In this document: positions 22,843 through 30,110 of the stretch, piece by piece
Layout: each line of letters begins with the position of its first letter
Position numbering within the stretch: the first letter of the stretch is position 1
DNA from: Actinomycetota bacterium
GTDB taxonomy: Bacteria > Actinomycetota > Acidimicrobiia > Acidimicrobiales > Acidimicrobilacustridaceae
Length of the DNA: 34,728 bases
NCBI GenBank assembly: GCA_009703925.1
Contig: WLFD01000008.1
Location: forward strand, 1-34,728
Reading direction: 5' to 3'
The notes under the pieces: generated by a model
What the model was told of the DNA's origin: nothing
Database searches by the model: none
What the model saw: only the letters and a program-made list of their open reading frames with translations
Position numbers and translations under genes: made by a program

Positions 22843-24143
22843 CACTCCGCCCCGAGCGCGCGCTGGCGCAGGCGGACCGATTCCGCGTGGGCCGCGAAAC
22901 CTTCGGCATCGGCCAGTTCGGCGACGACCGGCGCAGCCGTATCGAAACCTTTTCGATCGACATCGATCACGTGGACCTGCTTCGTGAAGTCGTCGACCGT
23001 CAATGCACTCCCGTACCGGGCACTGCCGAATGTGGGAAGCACATGACTCGGGCCGGCCACATAGTCACCGATCGACGCCGGCGCCAAGGGTCCGAGGAAG
23101 ACCGCTCCTGCGTGACGGACCGCCGGAACGAGTGATTCGGGATCGGACGTGATGAGTTCGAGGTGTTCCGGTGCAATGTGATTCGCCACCGCCATGGCCG
23201 CTTCGGGTCCGTCGACGAGTGCACAGAAACCACCCTGGGCGAACGTTGCCTCGATCTCGCCCTTTCGGGGCGCTTCGCCTACGAGCCGCAGGAGGGCCTT
23301 GTCGACCGCGTCGGCAACCGATTCGTCCCAGGTGATCAGCCAGGCAAGACCGTCGGGTCCGTGCTCGGCCTGGACCATGAGGTCGATCGCCACGAAATCC
23401 ACCGGGGCGCTGTCATCGGCGACGACAACGATCTCCGAGGGACCGGCAAACGCCATCGGCACACCGACGAGTCCGGCCACTTCGCGCTTCGCAAGTGCGA
23501 CGAACACGTTGCCCGGTCCGGCGATCACGTCGACGGCCGCAAGCGATTCGGTTCCGTAGGCCATCGCTGCGATCGCCTGAGCGCCACCGACGGCATAGAC
23601 CTCGTCGACGCCGGCCAGGGCGGCCGCAGCGAGGGTTGCTGTCGCTATTCGCCCGGTCTCCCGATCCGGCGGAGTGCACAGCACCACTTCGGGGACGCCT
23701 GCAACGCGGGCGGGTACCGCAGTCATGAGCACCGACGAGGGGTACGAACCCCGGCCCCCGGGGACATAACAACCGGCCCGGTCGACAGGAACCGAACGAC
23801 CGCGGACGGTAATTCCGTCGCGGGTGAAGGAATGATCCGAGCGTCGTTGGGTCTCGTGGAACGCACGAACCGAGTCGCGGGCGGCCGTCAGCGCCGCGAC
23901 AAGGGCGGCTGGAGCATCGGCAAGTGCGGCATCGATTTCCGCTTGGCTCACGCGGTAGGAATCCGCCGTCACCCCGTCGAAACGCTCGGTGAAATCGCGC
24001 ACGGCAACGTCGCCGCGGTCGCGCACTTCGGCGACGATCGCTTGAACCGACGCAACCGGACCTTCGCCACCGGGATCGGGCCGCGGTAGATCGACAACGA
24101 GATCGGCACCGGTTCGGCCACGAAGATCAAGACGGTTCAACAC
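22842..24143 (-). CDS. hisD: Histidinol dehydrogenase
   Basis: HisD oxidises histidinol twice to histidine with NAD and zinc. The 433-residue protein has YVPGGRGSYPSSVLM, VYAVGGAQAIAAMAYGT, IAGPGNVFVALAKREV, AGPSEIVVVAD, the QAEHGPDG motif with zinc ligand and catalytic residues, ANHIAPEHLEL and GPSHVLPTFGSARYGSAL. The start is GTG 24143, eight bases behind TAGCGT with no Shine-Dalgarno. It is the first gene of hisD-C-B-H-A. Confidence 0.96.
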   Translation of the reverse strand: MLNRLDLRGRTGADLVVDLPRPDPGGEGPVASVQAIVAEVRDRGDVAVRDFTERFDGVTADSYRVSQAEIDAALADAPAALVAALTAARDSVRAFHETQRRSDHSFTRDGITVRGRSVPVDRAGCYVPGGRGSYPSSVLMTAVPARVAGVPEVVLCTPPDRETGRIATATLAAAALAGVDEVYAVGGAQAIAAMAYGTESLAAVDVIAGPGNVFVALAKREVAGLVGVPMAFAGPSEIVVVADDSAPVDFVAIDLMVQAEHGPDGLAWLITWDESVADAVDKALLRLVGEAPRKGEIEATFAQGGFCALVDGPEAAMAVANHIAPEHLELITSDPESLVPAVRHAGAVFLGPLAPASIGDYVAGPSHVLPTFGSARYGSALTVDDFTKQVHVIDVDRKGFDTAAPVVAELADAEGFAAHAESVRLRQRALGAE

Positions 24144-24151
24144 GAGGCAAG

Positions 24152-24157
24152 ACGCTA
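24152..24157 (-). promoter_or_regulatory. -10 box of a leaderless promoter for the his operon
   Basis: TAGCGT, eight bases, then GTG 24143. The remaining gap up to 24250 shows no other feature. Confidence 0.5.
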
Positions 24158-24250
24158 GTGGTCCTGCCCGCCGGAACCCGCACCAATTGCGCAGATCACC
24201 GTCTGCCGTTCGGGACCGTCGATCACCGACCGGCGGAGCCGAACTTCCGC

Positions 24251-24442
24251 CTATTTCATCCGGCGTGTGGCGGCAAGCAGCCTGCGGTGGGCGGTTCGCA
24301 ACGAGCGTTCGACTTCGAACAGGTCATACGCCAACGACTCGTCGCCGACTGCGTGAACTTCCTCGGCCACCCGACTCACACGCTCGACAAGATCGTCGAG
24401 GCTCGTCGTGACACTCGAGAGTTGCGCTTGTCTGTTCTCCAC
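24251..24442 (-). CDS. Small coiled-coil protein, hypothetical (63 residues)
   Basis: The frame from GTG 24442 reads VENRQAQLSSVTTSLDD followed by a helix-forming stretch rich in Val, Glu, Arg and Leu (LVERVSRVAEEVHAV, FEVERSLRTAHRRLLAATRR). Heptad spacing suggests a coiled coil. GGAAGA lies about 10 bases upstream. The open frame extends to 24616, but the extra part crosses a terminator hairpin and is Pro/Arg-rich, so I leave it out. No known family is recognised. If this is not a gene, then 24144-24709 would be a 566-base non-coding gap. Confidence 0.5.
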   Translation of the reverse strand: MENRQAQLSSVTTSLDDLVERVSRVAEEVHAVGDESLAYDLFEVERSLRTAHRRLLAATRRMK

Positions 24443-24471
24443 GGCAGTGAGTCTTCCAGACAAACTTGGCG

Positions 24472-24504
24472 CAAAAAGATGCCGACGCCCCCGAGGGGGC
24501 GTCG
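24472..24504 (-). terminator. Intrinsic terminator with T run, downstream of nth
   Basis: On the minus strand a 10-bp perfect stem (CGACGCCCCC/GGGGGCGTCG, 24504-24483; the central bases form a short loop) is followed by GCATCTTTTTG. It is the only hairpin-plus-T-run terminator I see in the window. It could end the nth transcript about 200 bases after the stop, or act as an attenuator 30 bases before the small coiled-coil ORF. Confidence 0.7.
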
Positions 24505-24546
24505 ACGAGGCGTCACTGGGCGGCGGATCCCAGATGTTGACGCCAT

Positions 24547-24568
24547 ACCAGGTGGCGGGACCTGGTAC
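24547..24568 (-). repeat. Perfect 8-bp inverted repeat upstream of the terminator
   Basis: TACCAGGT-GGCGGG-ACCTGGTA. With the palindrome CCAAATTTGG (24585-24594) and a TATGTT box (24579-24574, minus), it makes the 267-bp gap 24443-24709 look like a promoter plus structured leader for the 63-residue ORF. Confidence 0.4.
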
Positions 24569-24709
24569 GAAGCAACATAGCGCACCAAATTTGGGGATTT
24601 GACGAAAACGGTCCAAAAAGATCCCGAACGGACAAGTGTCACAGGATCGTCAAACGGCAGGTCACCACTCCATCGAGATCGGGTTTCACCATTTCCGGTG
24701 GTAGCGGCC

Positions 24710-25351
24710 TCAAATCAGCGCACTCGGACAGAAGTCATTCAGGATGCATTCGGTGCACCTGGGTTTGCGGGCTGGACATGCTCGTCGCCCGTGCAGGATC
24801 AGAAGAAGACTGAACAGTCCCCTGTCCGCCGGACGCACCATGTCGTTGAGCGCATACTCGACCTTGACCGGATCGGTCTGGTCGGTCAGTTGCAGCCGAA
24901 GCGACAGACGACCCACATGCGTGTCGACCGGAAGCCCGGGAAGATCCATCGCCACGCTGCGCACGACGTTCGCCGTCTTGCGGCCGACGCCGGGCACGCC
25001 CACCAGATCCTCCATGGACGAGGGAACCTGGCCCCCGAAGCGATCGACAAGTGCCTGGGCCATTCCGATCAGCGATCGCGCCTTGTTCCTGTAGAAGCCC
25101 GTGCTCCGCACGAGTGCCTCCACCTCCTCCTGGGAGGCCACCGCCAGATCCTCGGGCGACGGAAACCGTGCGAAGAGCGCCGGGGTCACGAGGTTCACCC
25201 TCACATCGGTGCACTGCGCCGAGAGGATGGTCGCGGCCAGCAGTTCGTACGGATTGCGATGATCGAGTTCGCAATGTGCGTCCGGGTATTCATCCCTGAG
25301 CCGAGCAAGGACCTCGCGGGTCCGTCCTTTGGGAGTACGCGGTCTGGCCAT
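24710..25351 (-). CDS. nth: Endonuclease III
   Basis: This base-excision enzyme removes oxidised pyrimidines and cuts abasic sites. The 213-residue protein has AATILSAQCTDVRVN, the helix-hairpin-helix LVGVPGVGRKTANVV with catalytic Lys125, Asp143 in LPVDTHVGR and a 4Fe-4S loop with Cys192, 199, 202 and 208 (spacing 6-2-5). The ATG at 25351 gives MARPRTPKGR; in-frame upstream starts would add up to ten residues. TATGGT (25367-25362) ends ten bases before the ATG. It is divergent from the mshD-like gene. Confidence 0.95.
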   Translation of the reverse strand: MARPRTPKGRTREVLARLRDEYPDAHCELDHRNPYELLAATILSAQCTDVRVNLVTPALFARFPSPEDLAVASQEEVEALVRSTGFYRNKARSLIGMAQALVDRFGGQVPSSMEDLVGVPGVGRKTANVVRSVAMDLPGLPVDTHVGRLSLRLQLTDQTDPVKVEYALNDMVRPADRGLFSLLLILHGRRACPARKPRCTECILNDFCPSALI

Positions 25352-25382
25352 TGCCGAAGGAACCATAGCGGCGGCACACAAG

Positions 25383-25388
25383 TAGCCT
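25383..25388 (+). promoter_or_regulatory. -10 box of a leaderless promoter for the mshD-like gene
   Basis: TAGCCT, seven bases, then GTG 25396. Confidence 0.5.
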
Positions 25389-25395
25389 CGGTGGT

Positions 25396-26025
25396 GTGCG
25401 TGCCGAGATCCGTGATGACAACAACACCCTCGTGCTGCTCGAGGCGGATCCGGCTTCGGCGGCCGACGACGACTATGCCTCCGAACACGGACTCGTGTGC
25501 TGCCGCGAAATCCTGCAACTCCGGCGCCCCCTTCCGCTCTCGGATCGGACCGATCTCGACGTCCGTCCCTTCACCGGGAGCGACACCGACGCCTTCCTCG
25601 AGGTGAACAACAGGGCCTTCGCGTGGCATCCCGATCGTTCGCACTGGACCGTCGACGATCTCCACGGACGCATGGCCGAGCCATGGTTCGACCCCAACGG
25701 ATTTCTCGTTCACGAAACCGATGGCAGGCTCGACGGGTTCTGCTGGACGAAGGTGCATGAAGCGATCGGCGACGAGCCCCGTCTGGGCGAGATCTACGTG
25801 ATCGCCGTCCATCCCGATTCACACGGACACGGTCTCGGCAGAGCACTCACGATGGCCGGCCTGCAATTGCTTTCCGACGAGGGAATCACCGTCGGCATGC
25901 TGCATGTCGAGAGCAGCAACGTCGCAGCGGTGTCGATGTACGAACGCATGGGGTTCCACGTCCACGGAGTGCACCGCTGGTGGGCCACCGAAGGAACTCC
26001 CCCGCCCGTAACCTCTCACCTGTGA
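25396..26025 (+). CDS. MshD-like acetyltransferase (mycothiol synthase family), short form
   Basis: The C-terminal ~150 residues are a GNAT domain with MshD hallmarks: VNNRAFAWHPDRSHWT, GFCWTKVHE, GEIYVIAVHPDSHGHGLGRALTMAGLQLL (acetyl-CoA site), LHVESSNVAAVSMYERMGFHVHGVHRWW. MshD acetylates the cysteine of the mycothiol precursor. Known MshD proteins have two GNAT domains and about 300 residues; this one has 209, and only the tail of the first domain is left (HGLVCCREILQLRRPLPL). The GTG 25396 start follows a TAGCCT box. The stop overlaps rlmN (GTGA). Mycothiol synthase activity is likely but not certain. Confidence 0.82.
   Translation: MRAEIRDDNNTLVLLEADPASAADDDYASEHGLVCCREILQLRRPLPLSDRTDLDVRPFTGSDTDAFLEVNNRAFAWHPDRSHWTVDDLHGRMAEPWFDPNGFLVHETDGRLDGFCWTKVHEAIGDEPRLGEIYVIAVHPDSHGHGLGRALTMAGLQLLSDEGITVGMLHVESSNVAAVSMYERMGFHVHGVHRWWATEGTPPPVTSHL
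26009..26014 (+). promoter_or_regulatory. -10-like box before rlmN
   Basis: TAACCT, seven bases, then GTG 26022. It lies inside the end of the mshD-like gene, so rlmN may be both coupled and separately transcribed. Confidence 0.4.
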
Positions 26026-27110
26026 AGACGACCCGATACGACCTCACGCGGGAAGATCTCGCAATGATGCTCGAGGGTGAACCCCGTTATCGGGTCGACC
26101 AGATCTGGACCGGCCTCTACGAGCACAAGCTCGCTCCCGAGGAACTGAGCACGCTCCCGAAATCGCTCAGGTCCCGTTTGGTCGAGCAACTTCCGCCGGC
26201 ACTCGCCCCTGTGGCCGAATCGGTCAGCGACGACGGCGACACGGTGAAATGGCTCTGGACATTGTCCGACGGCGCATCGATCGAAACCGTCCTCATGCAT
26301 TATCGAGATCGGTCGACCGTCTGCGTCAGCACCCAGGCCGGTTGTGCGATGGCGTGCGGATTCTGCGCGACCGGTCAGGCCGGCTTCGAGCGGAATCTTT
26401 CGGTCGGCGAGATCGTCGAACAGGTCGTGATCGCGGCCCGCCGCGCCACCGAGGGCACCCCGAGCCGGCGACTCTCGAATGTGGTGTTCATGGGCATGGG
26501 CGAACCCATGGCCAATTACGACCGCGTCATCGGAGCGGTGACCCGGATCCACGGAGATCTCGGCCTCTCTGCCCGACACCTCACGATCTCCACCGTCGGG
26601 ATCATCCCGGGGATCCGCCGACTTGCGGCCGAAGCGCTGCCGGTCAATCTCGCCGTCTCGCTTCACGCCGCTAACGACACACTGCGCGACGAACTCGTCC
26701 CCATCAACCGCAGATACCCGATCCGCGATCTCGTCGCCGCGTGTGGCGATTATCTCGAGGCGAAGAATCGACGATTGTCGTTCGAATGGGCACTCATCGG
26801 CGATGTCAACGACCGCGATTCCGACATCCGCGAACTCGCGGCAATCGCACGCGACCTGCGCGCCCACGTGAACCTCATTCCGCTCAACGCGACTCCGGGA
26901 TGGCCCACGGTCGGGTCGTCGCCCGAAAGAGTGAAGGTTTTCTGCGAGCGGTTGTGTGACCTCGGTGTCAATGCGACCGTGCGTGCCAACCGCGGAACCG
27001 AGATCGATGCCGCATGCGGACAACTCCGTGCGTCACACGAGATCGGGAAGAGTGCGTCAAGCGAGATCACGCTCGGTGCGACCCGGCGCGGGACGTCGGA
27101 CGAAGCGTGA
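26022..27110 (+). CDS. rlmN: 23S rRNA (and tRNA) adenine-C2 methyltransferase
   Basis: RlmN is a radical SAM enzyme that methylates A2503 of 23S rRNA and A37 of some tRNAs. The 362-residue protein has the CxxxCxxC cluster motif at Cys108, 112 and 115, VVFMGMGEPMANYDRV, SLHAANDTLRDELVPINRRYP, LIPLNATPG and the catalytic Cys332 in RANRGTEIDAACGQL. The GTG start at 26022 overlaps the mshD-like stop. The last 44 bases overlap the convergent nucleotidyltransferase gene. Confidence 0.96.
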   Translation: MKTTRYDLTREDLAMMLEGEPRYRVDQIWTGLYEHKLAPEELSTLPKSLRSRLVEQLPPALAPVAESVSDDGDTVKWLWTLSDGASIETVLMHYRDRSTVCVSTQAGCAMACGFCATGQAGFERNLSVGEIVEQVVIAARRATEGTPSRRLSNVVFMGMGEPMANYDRVIGAVTRIHGDLGLSARHLTISTVGIIPGIRRLAAEALPVNLAVSLHAANDTLRDELVPINRRYPIRDLVAACGDYLEAKNRRLSFEWALIGDVNDRDSDIRELAAIARDLRAHVNLIPLNATPGWPTVGSSPERVKVFCERLCDLGVNATVRANRGTEIDAACGQLRASHEIGKSASSEITLGATRRGTSDEA

Positions 27111-27927
27111 GTTCCGGCGAGGCGCGGATCACTCCGTCGAGGGCCTCGTCGATCCCGACCACCTGATCGGCCCAGACAACCGAGTCCGTCACCGATCCCT
27201 CGATGAGGGCGCCGGGTCCGATGACGCTGCCGATGATTCGCGCCTGCTCACCGATCGTGGCCGAAGGATCGATGATCGAATCGCCGACAAGTTCGACCGC
27301 GAGCATGTTCGCCCCGAGGTAGTCCGCCGGAGTTCCGCAGTCGACGAACGGCGATCCGGATCTGACGACGTCGAGCACGCCATGTTCATGGGCGTCGCGC
27401 CAGACGACCTCGTAGAGCCCGGTCGGGACCGGCTCGAGATCCCTGATCAACGACCATGGAAGAACACTGGCCACCACACCGATCGTCGGGCCGAAGACAT
27501 CGGTCTCGTGGGCGAGAACCGTCACCCGATCGGGTCTCCTGGATACCAGCAGTTCACCGAGCGGATCGGTGCTCCACGCATCGGCGTTGACGACCAGCAC
27601 ATCGCGACCAGCGATCCACGGAAGAAGGTTCGCGATTGCACCAGCGGTTCCCAATGCTTCGGGTTTCTCGACGACGACATGAACCTCCGACATGATCCCC
27701 GTTCCATCCCTTCCGAGATGCTGGAGGATCTCCTCCGCCCGGTGATGGAGGTTGACCGCCACAGGTCCGACGCAGCGGCGGACCCTGTCGACAGCGAGGT
27801 CGAGGAGCGGGATGTTTCCGATCGGGCACAGCGGCTTCGGCTGCACTGAACCGAGAGGACCCAGACGGGTTCCGGCTCCGGCAGCCAACACGATTCCGAC
27901 AATTTCACGATCTGACGCGTGGTCCAC
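27067..27927 (-). CDS. Sugar-phosphate nucleotidyltransferase with beta-helix tail
   Basis: The 286-residue protein begins with the nucleotide-binding signature IVGIVLAAGAGTRLGPLGSVQPKPLCPIGN. VNADAW is the metal-binding Asp region, and PFVDCGTPADYLGANM matches the family's sugar-binding end. The C-terminus shows hexapeptide-like repeats (IIDPSATIGEQARIIGSVIGPGALIEGSVT) forming a left-handed helix. Mannose-1-phosphate guanylyltransferase or a glucose-type enzyme is possible; specificity cannot be read. I prefer GTG 27927, which follows GCGGAGGAG closely, over ATG 27957. It overlaps rlmN by 44 bp at the 3' end. Confidence 0.88.
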   Translation of the reverse strand: MDHASDREIVGIVLAAGAGTRLGPLGSVQPKPLCPIGNIPLLDLAVDRVRRCVGPVAVNLHHRAEEILQHLGRDGTGIMSEVHVVVEKPEALGTAGAIANLLPWIAGRDVLVVNADAWSTDPLGELLVSRRPDRVTVLAHETDVFGPTIGVVASVLPWSLIRDLEPVPTGLYEVVWRDAHEHGVLDVVRSGSPFVDCGTPADYLGANMLAVELVGDSIIDPSATIGEQARIIGSVIGPGALIEGSVTDSVVWADQVVGIDEALDGVIRASPELTLRPTSRAGSHRA

Positions 27928-27955
27928 GGACTCCTCCGCTGCAAGACTGTCACCC

Positions 27956-28321
27956 ATGCAGACCCGCCGCTGGACAAACCCGACCCAACCCCAGACCCTT
28001 CAGATTGCCGTCATGCTGTTCTACATCTCGGCCGTTTTCGGCGTTCTCGGTGGCGGGCTGTTCAACCTTCTCGGGCTGGCGATCGTGGCCGGTCAAGCCG
28101 CCGCCGGGTTCGGTATCGCCAACGAGAAGCGCTGGGGCTACTGGATCGGCGTCCTTGTCGCCGGCGTCGGACTGCTCCCCTTCATCATCTACATCGGGGC
28201 CAACGGGGTCGGTTCGATCCTCAGCATCACCCTTCTCATCAGCCTGATCTTCCCCGTTGCCCTGTTCGCATTGCTCGTGCATCCGCAGAGCCGCGAGTAC
28301 CAGCGCATCTGGTTCCGCTGA
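27956..28321 (+). CDS. Small integral membrane protein, unknown function
   Basis: The 121-residue product has four hydrophobic segments: about 17-34 (IAVMLFYISAVFGVLGGG), 36-56, 61-82 (YWIGVLVAGVGLLPFIIYIG) and 88-107. A Gln/Arg-rich head (MQTRRWTNPTQPQTLQ) and a charged tail (HPQSREYQRIWFR) suggest both ends lie in the cytoplasm. No family is recognised. It is divergent from the nucleotidyltransferase gene. No clear Shine-Dalgarno is seen before ATG 27956. Confidence 0.75.
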   Translation: MQTRRWTNPTQPQTLQIAVMLFYISAVFGVLGGGLFNLLGLAIVAGQAAAGFGIANEKRWGYWIGVLVAGVGLLPFIIYIGANGVGSILSITLLISLIFPVALFALLVHPQSREYQRIWFR

Positions 28322-28354
28322 ATCCAGCCCCCGCCCTCGCGACGAAGTCTGTCG

Positions 28355-28397
28355 GCCGGTACGATCCGGCGACACGTTTCCTGTCGCGGTGACAGGA
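28355..28397 (+). promoter_or_regulatory. Promoter region with two inverted repeats before the acyl-CoA synthetase gene
   Basis: A -10-like TACGAT (28360-28365) is framed by GCCGG/CCGGC. Just downstream TCCTGTC-GCGGT-GACAGGA (28379-28397) is a perfect 7-bp inverted repeat. A regulator binding near the transcription start is plausible; no family can be named. Confidence 0.4.
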
Positions 28398-28415
28398 GCG
28401 CAACCGGGGGAACTC

Positions 28416-30059
28416 ATGGATTTCAATCTGTCGCAGGTCGTGCGCGCCGTCGCCGGTGCCGTCCCCACGAGGGAGGCCCTCGTTCATCGGGAGACCCGCC
28501 TCACCTACGCCCAGTTCCTTGCCCGCACCGACAGACTCGCTTCGGCCCTCGGTGAGCGAGGACTCGGATCCCATCGGGATCGCTCCGAACTCCGGGGATG
28601 GGAGTCCGGCCAGGACCACCTCGCCGTTTATCTCCACAACTGTCCGGAATACCTCGAGAGCATGATCGGCGCGTACGCCGCACGAGTCGCTCCGTTCAAT
28701 GTGAACTATCGCTACGTCGCCGAGGAACTGCGCTATCTCCTCGCCGACTCCGGCGCCCGCGCCATCGTCTTCCACTCGGCGTTCGCTCCGACGTTGCAGG
28801 CGATCCGGGCCGACCTTCCCGATCTTCAGGTCCTGCTCCAGGTCCGCGACGAATCGGCGAACGAACTGCTTCCCGGTGCCGAATGGTACGAGGACGCCCT
28901 CGCTTCCGCCCCAGCGTTTGTTCCGCTCGAGGTCTCGGCCGATGACCTCTACATCCTCTACACCGGCGGCACCACCGGTATGCCGAAGGGCGTGCTCTGG
29001 CGCCAGGGTGACATCTACCCCGCCGCACTCGGCGGTCGGAAGATCTCGACCGGTGATGAATACCCTTCACTCGACGCAATCATCGAGAACGCTCTCGAGG
29101 GCGGAACACGCGTACTTCCGTCAGCACCATTCATGCACGGTGCCGCGCACTGGATGGCGATCAACGCCTTCGGCAACGGCAACACGATCGTCCTCCCCGA
29201 CCGCGCCTCCACGTTCGACGCCGCCGACGTGTGCGCCACGATCGAACGGGAGAAGGTCAACATCATGCTCATCGTGGGAGATGCGTTCGGTCGTCCCCTC
29301 CTCGACGAGATCGACCGGGCCCCTCACGATCTCTCGTCATTGATGCTCATCGTCAGTGGCGGCGCCGCCCTCTCGGCACCGGTCAAGGGGAGCCTCCTGC
29401 AACGACTCCCCGGCATGGCGATCATGGACGGTCTCGGTTCGTCCGAAACGGGACAGCAGGCCAGTCAGGTCAGCGGTGCCGGCGGACCGGTCAGCACCGG
29501 CACGTTCAATCCGGGCAAAGGCATGGCCATCGTGAGCGAGGACCTCTCGAGGGTGCTCGGCACCGGAACAGACGAACTCGGTTGGCTCGCCCAGGAGGGT
29601 CGGGTCCCGCTCGGCTACCTCGGTGATGAACAGAAGACTGCCCGCACGTTTCCTACGATCGACGGGATCCGCTACTCGGTGCCCGGCGACCGGGCCCGGG
29701 TGAATGCCGACGGGCTTCTCGAACTGCACGGGCGCGATTCGGTCACCATCAATTCGGGAGGAGAGAAGATCTTCGCCGAAGAGGTCGAAGCGGCCCTGGC
29801 GCATCACCCGGCGGTCTACGACGTCATCGTGACCGGACGCGATTCGCCTCGCTGGGGCCAGGAAGTCGTCGCCATCGTCCAGTTGCGCGACGGGTTCACC
29901 GTCGGCAGCGCCGAACTTCTCGACGTCTGCGAACTGCACATTGCCCGTTACAAGTTCCCGAAAGAGATCCTCTTCGTCGATCACGTCGTGCGCTCGCCCG
30001 CAGGGAAGTCCGACTATCGGTGGGCGAAATCGGTCGTCAACTCCGGATCGGCGGACTGA
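28416..30059 (+). CDS. Acyl-CoA synthetase (AMP-forming)
   Basis: This adenylate-forming ligase activates a carboxylic acid to its CoA thioester through an acyl-AMP. Of 547 residues, YILYTGGTTGMPKG (179-192) is the P-loop, GLGSSETG the adenine-binding motif, GRDSVTINSGGEKIFAEEVE the hinge region and Lys531 in SPAGKSDYRW the adenylation Lys. The N-terminus MDFNLSQVVRAVAGAVPTREALVHRETRLTYAQF is typical of actinobacterial FadD-type enzymes. The substrate (fatty acid, steroid side chain or other) is unknown. GGGGGA lies five bases before the ATG. Confidence 0.92.
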   Translation: MDFNLSQVVRAVAGAVPTREALVHRETRLTYAQFLARTDRLASALGERGLGSHRDRSELRGWESGQDHLAVYLHNCPEYLESMIGAYAARVAPFNVNYRYVAEELRYLLADSGARAIVFHSAFAPTLQAIRADLPDLQVLLQVRDESANELLPGAEWYEDALASAPAFVPLEVSADDLYILYTGGTTGMPKGVLWRQGDIYPAALGGRKISTGDEYPSLDAIIENALEGGTRVLPSAPFMHGAAHWMAINAFGNGNTIVLPDRASTFDAADVCATIEREKVNIMLIVGDAFGRPLLDEIDRAPHDLSSLMLIVSGGAALSAPVKGSLLQRLPGMAIMDGLGSSETGQQASQVSGAGGPVSTGTFNPGKGMAIVSEDLSRVLGTGTDELGWLAQEGRVPLGYLGDEQKTARTFPTIDGIRYSVPGDRARVNADGLLELHGRDSVTINSGGEKIFAEEVEAALAHHPAVYDVIVTGRDSPRWGQEVVAIVQLRDGFTVGSAELLDVCELHIARYKFPKEILFVDHVVRSPAGKSDYRWAKSVVNSGSAD

Positions 30060-30095
30060 TCCTCCCCCTGACCGACCAACACCCCGATGTCGCCC

Positions 30096-30101
30096 TAGCC
30101 T
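30096..30101 (+). promoter_or_regulatory. -10 box before the DMFase-beta-like gene
   Basis: TAGCCT, nine bases, then GTG 30111; no Shine-Dalgarno. Confidence 0.4.
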
Positions 30102-30110
30102 GACCGATCG

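Noticed and set aside
24158-24580. 140-residue plus-strand frame
   Set aside because: No family features, crosses the terminator hairpin, and lies opposite a more credible coiled-coil ORF.
27928-27957. ATG 27957 as nucleotidyltransferase start
   Set aside because: It would overlap the divergent membrane protein start on the same CATG; GTG 27927 has a strong Shine-Dalgarno.
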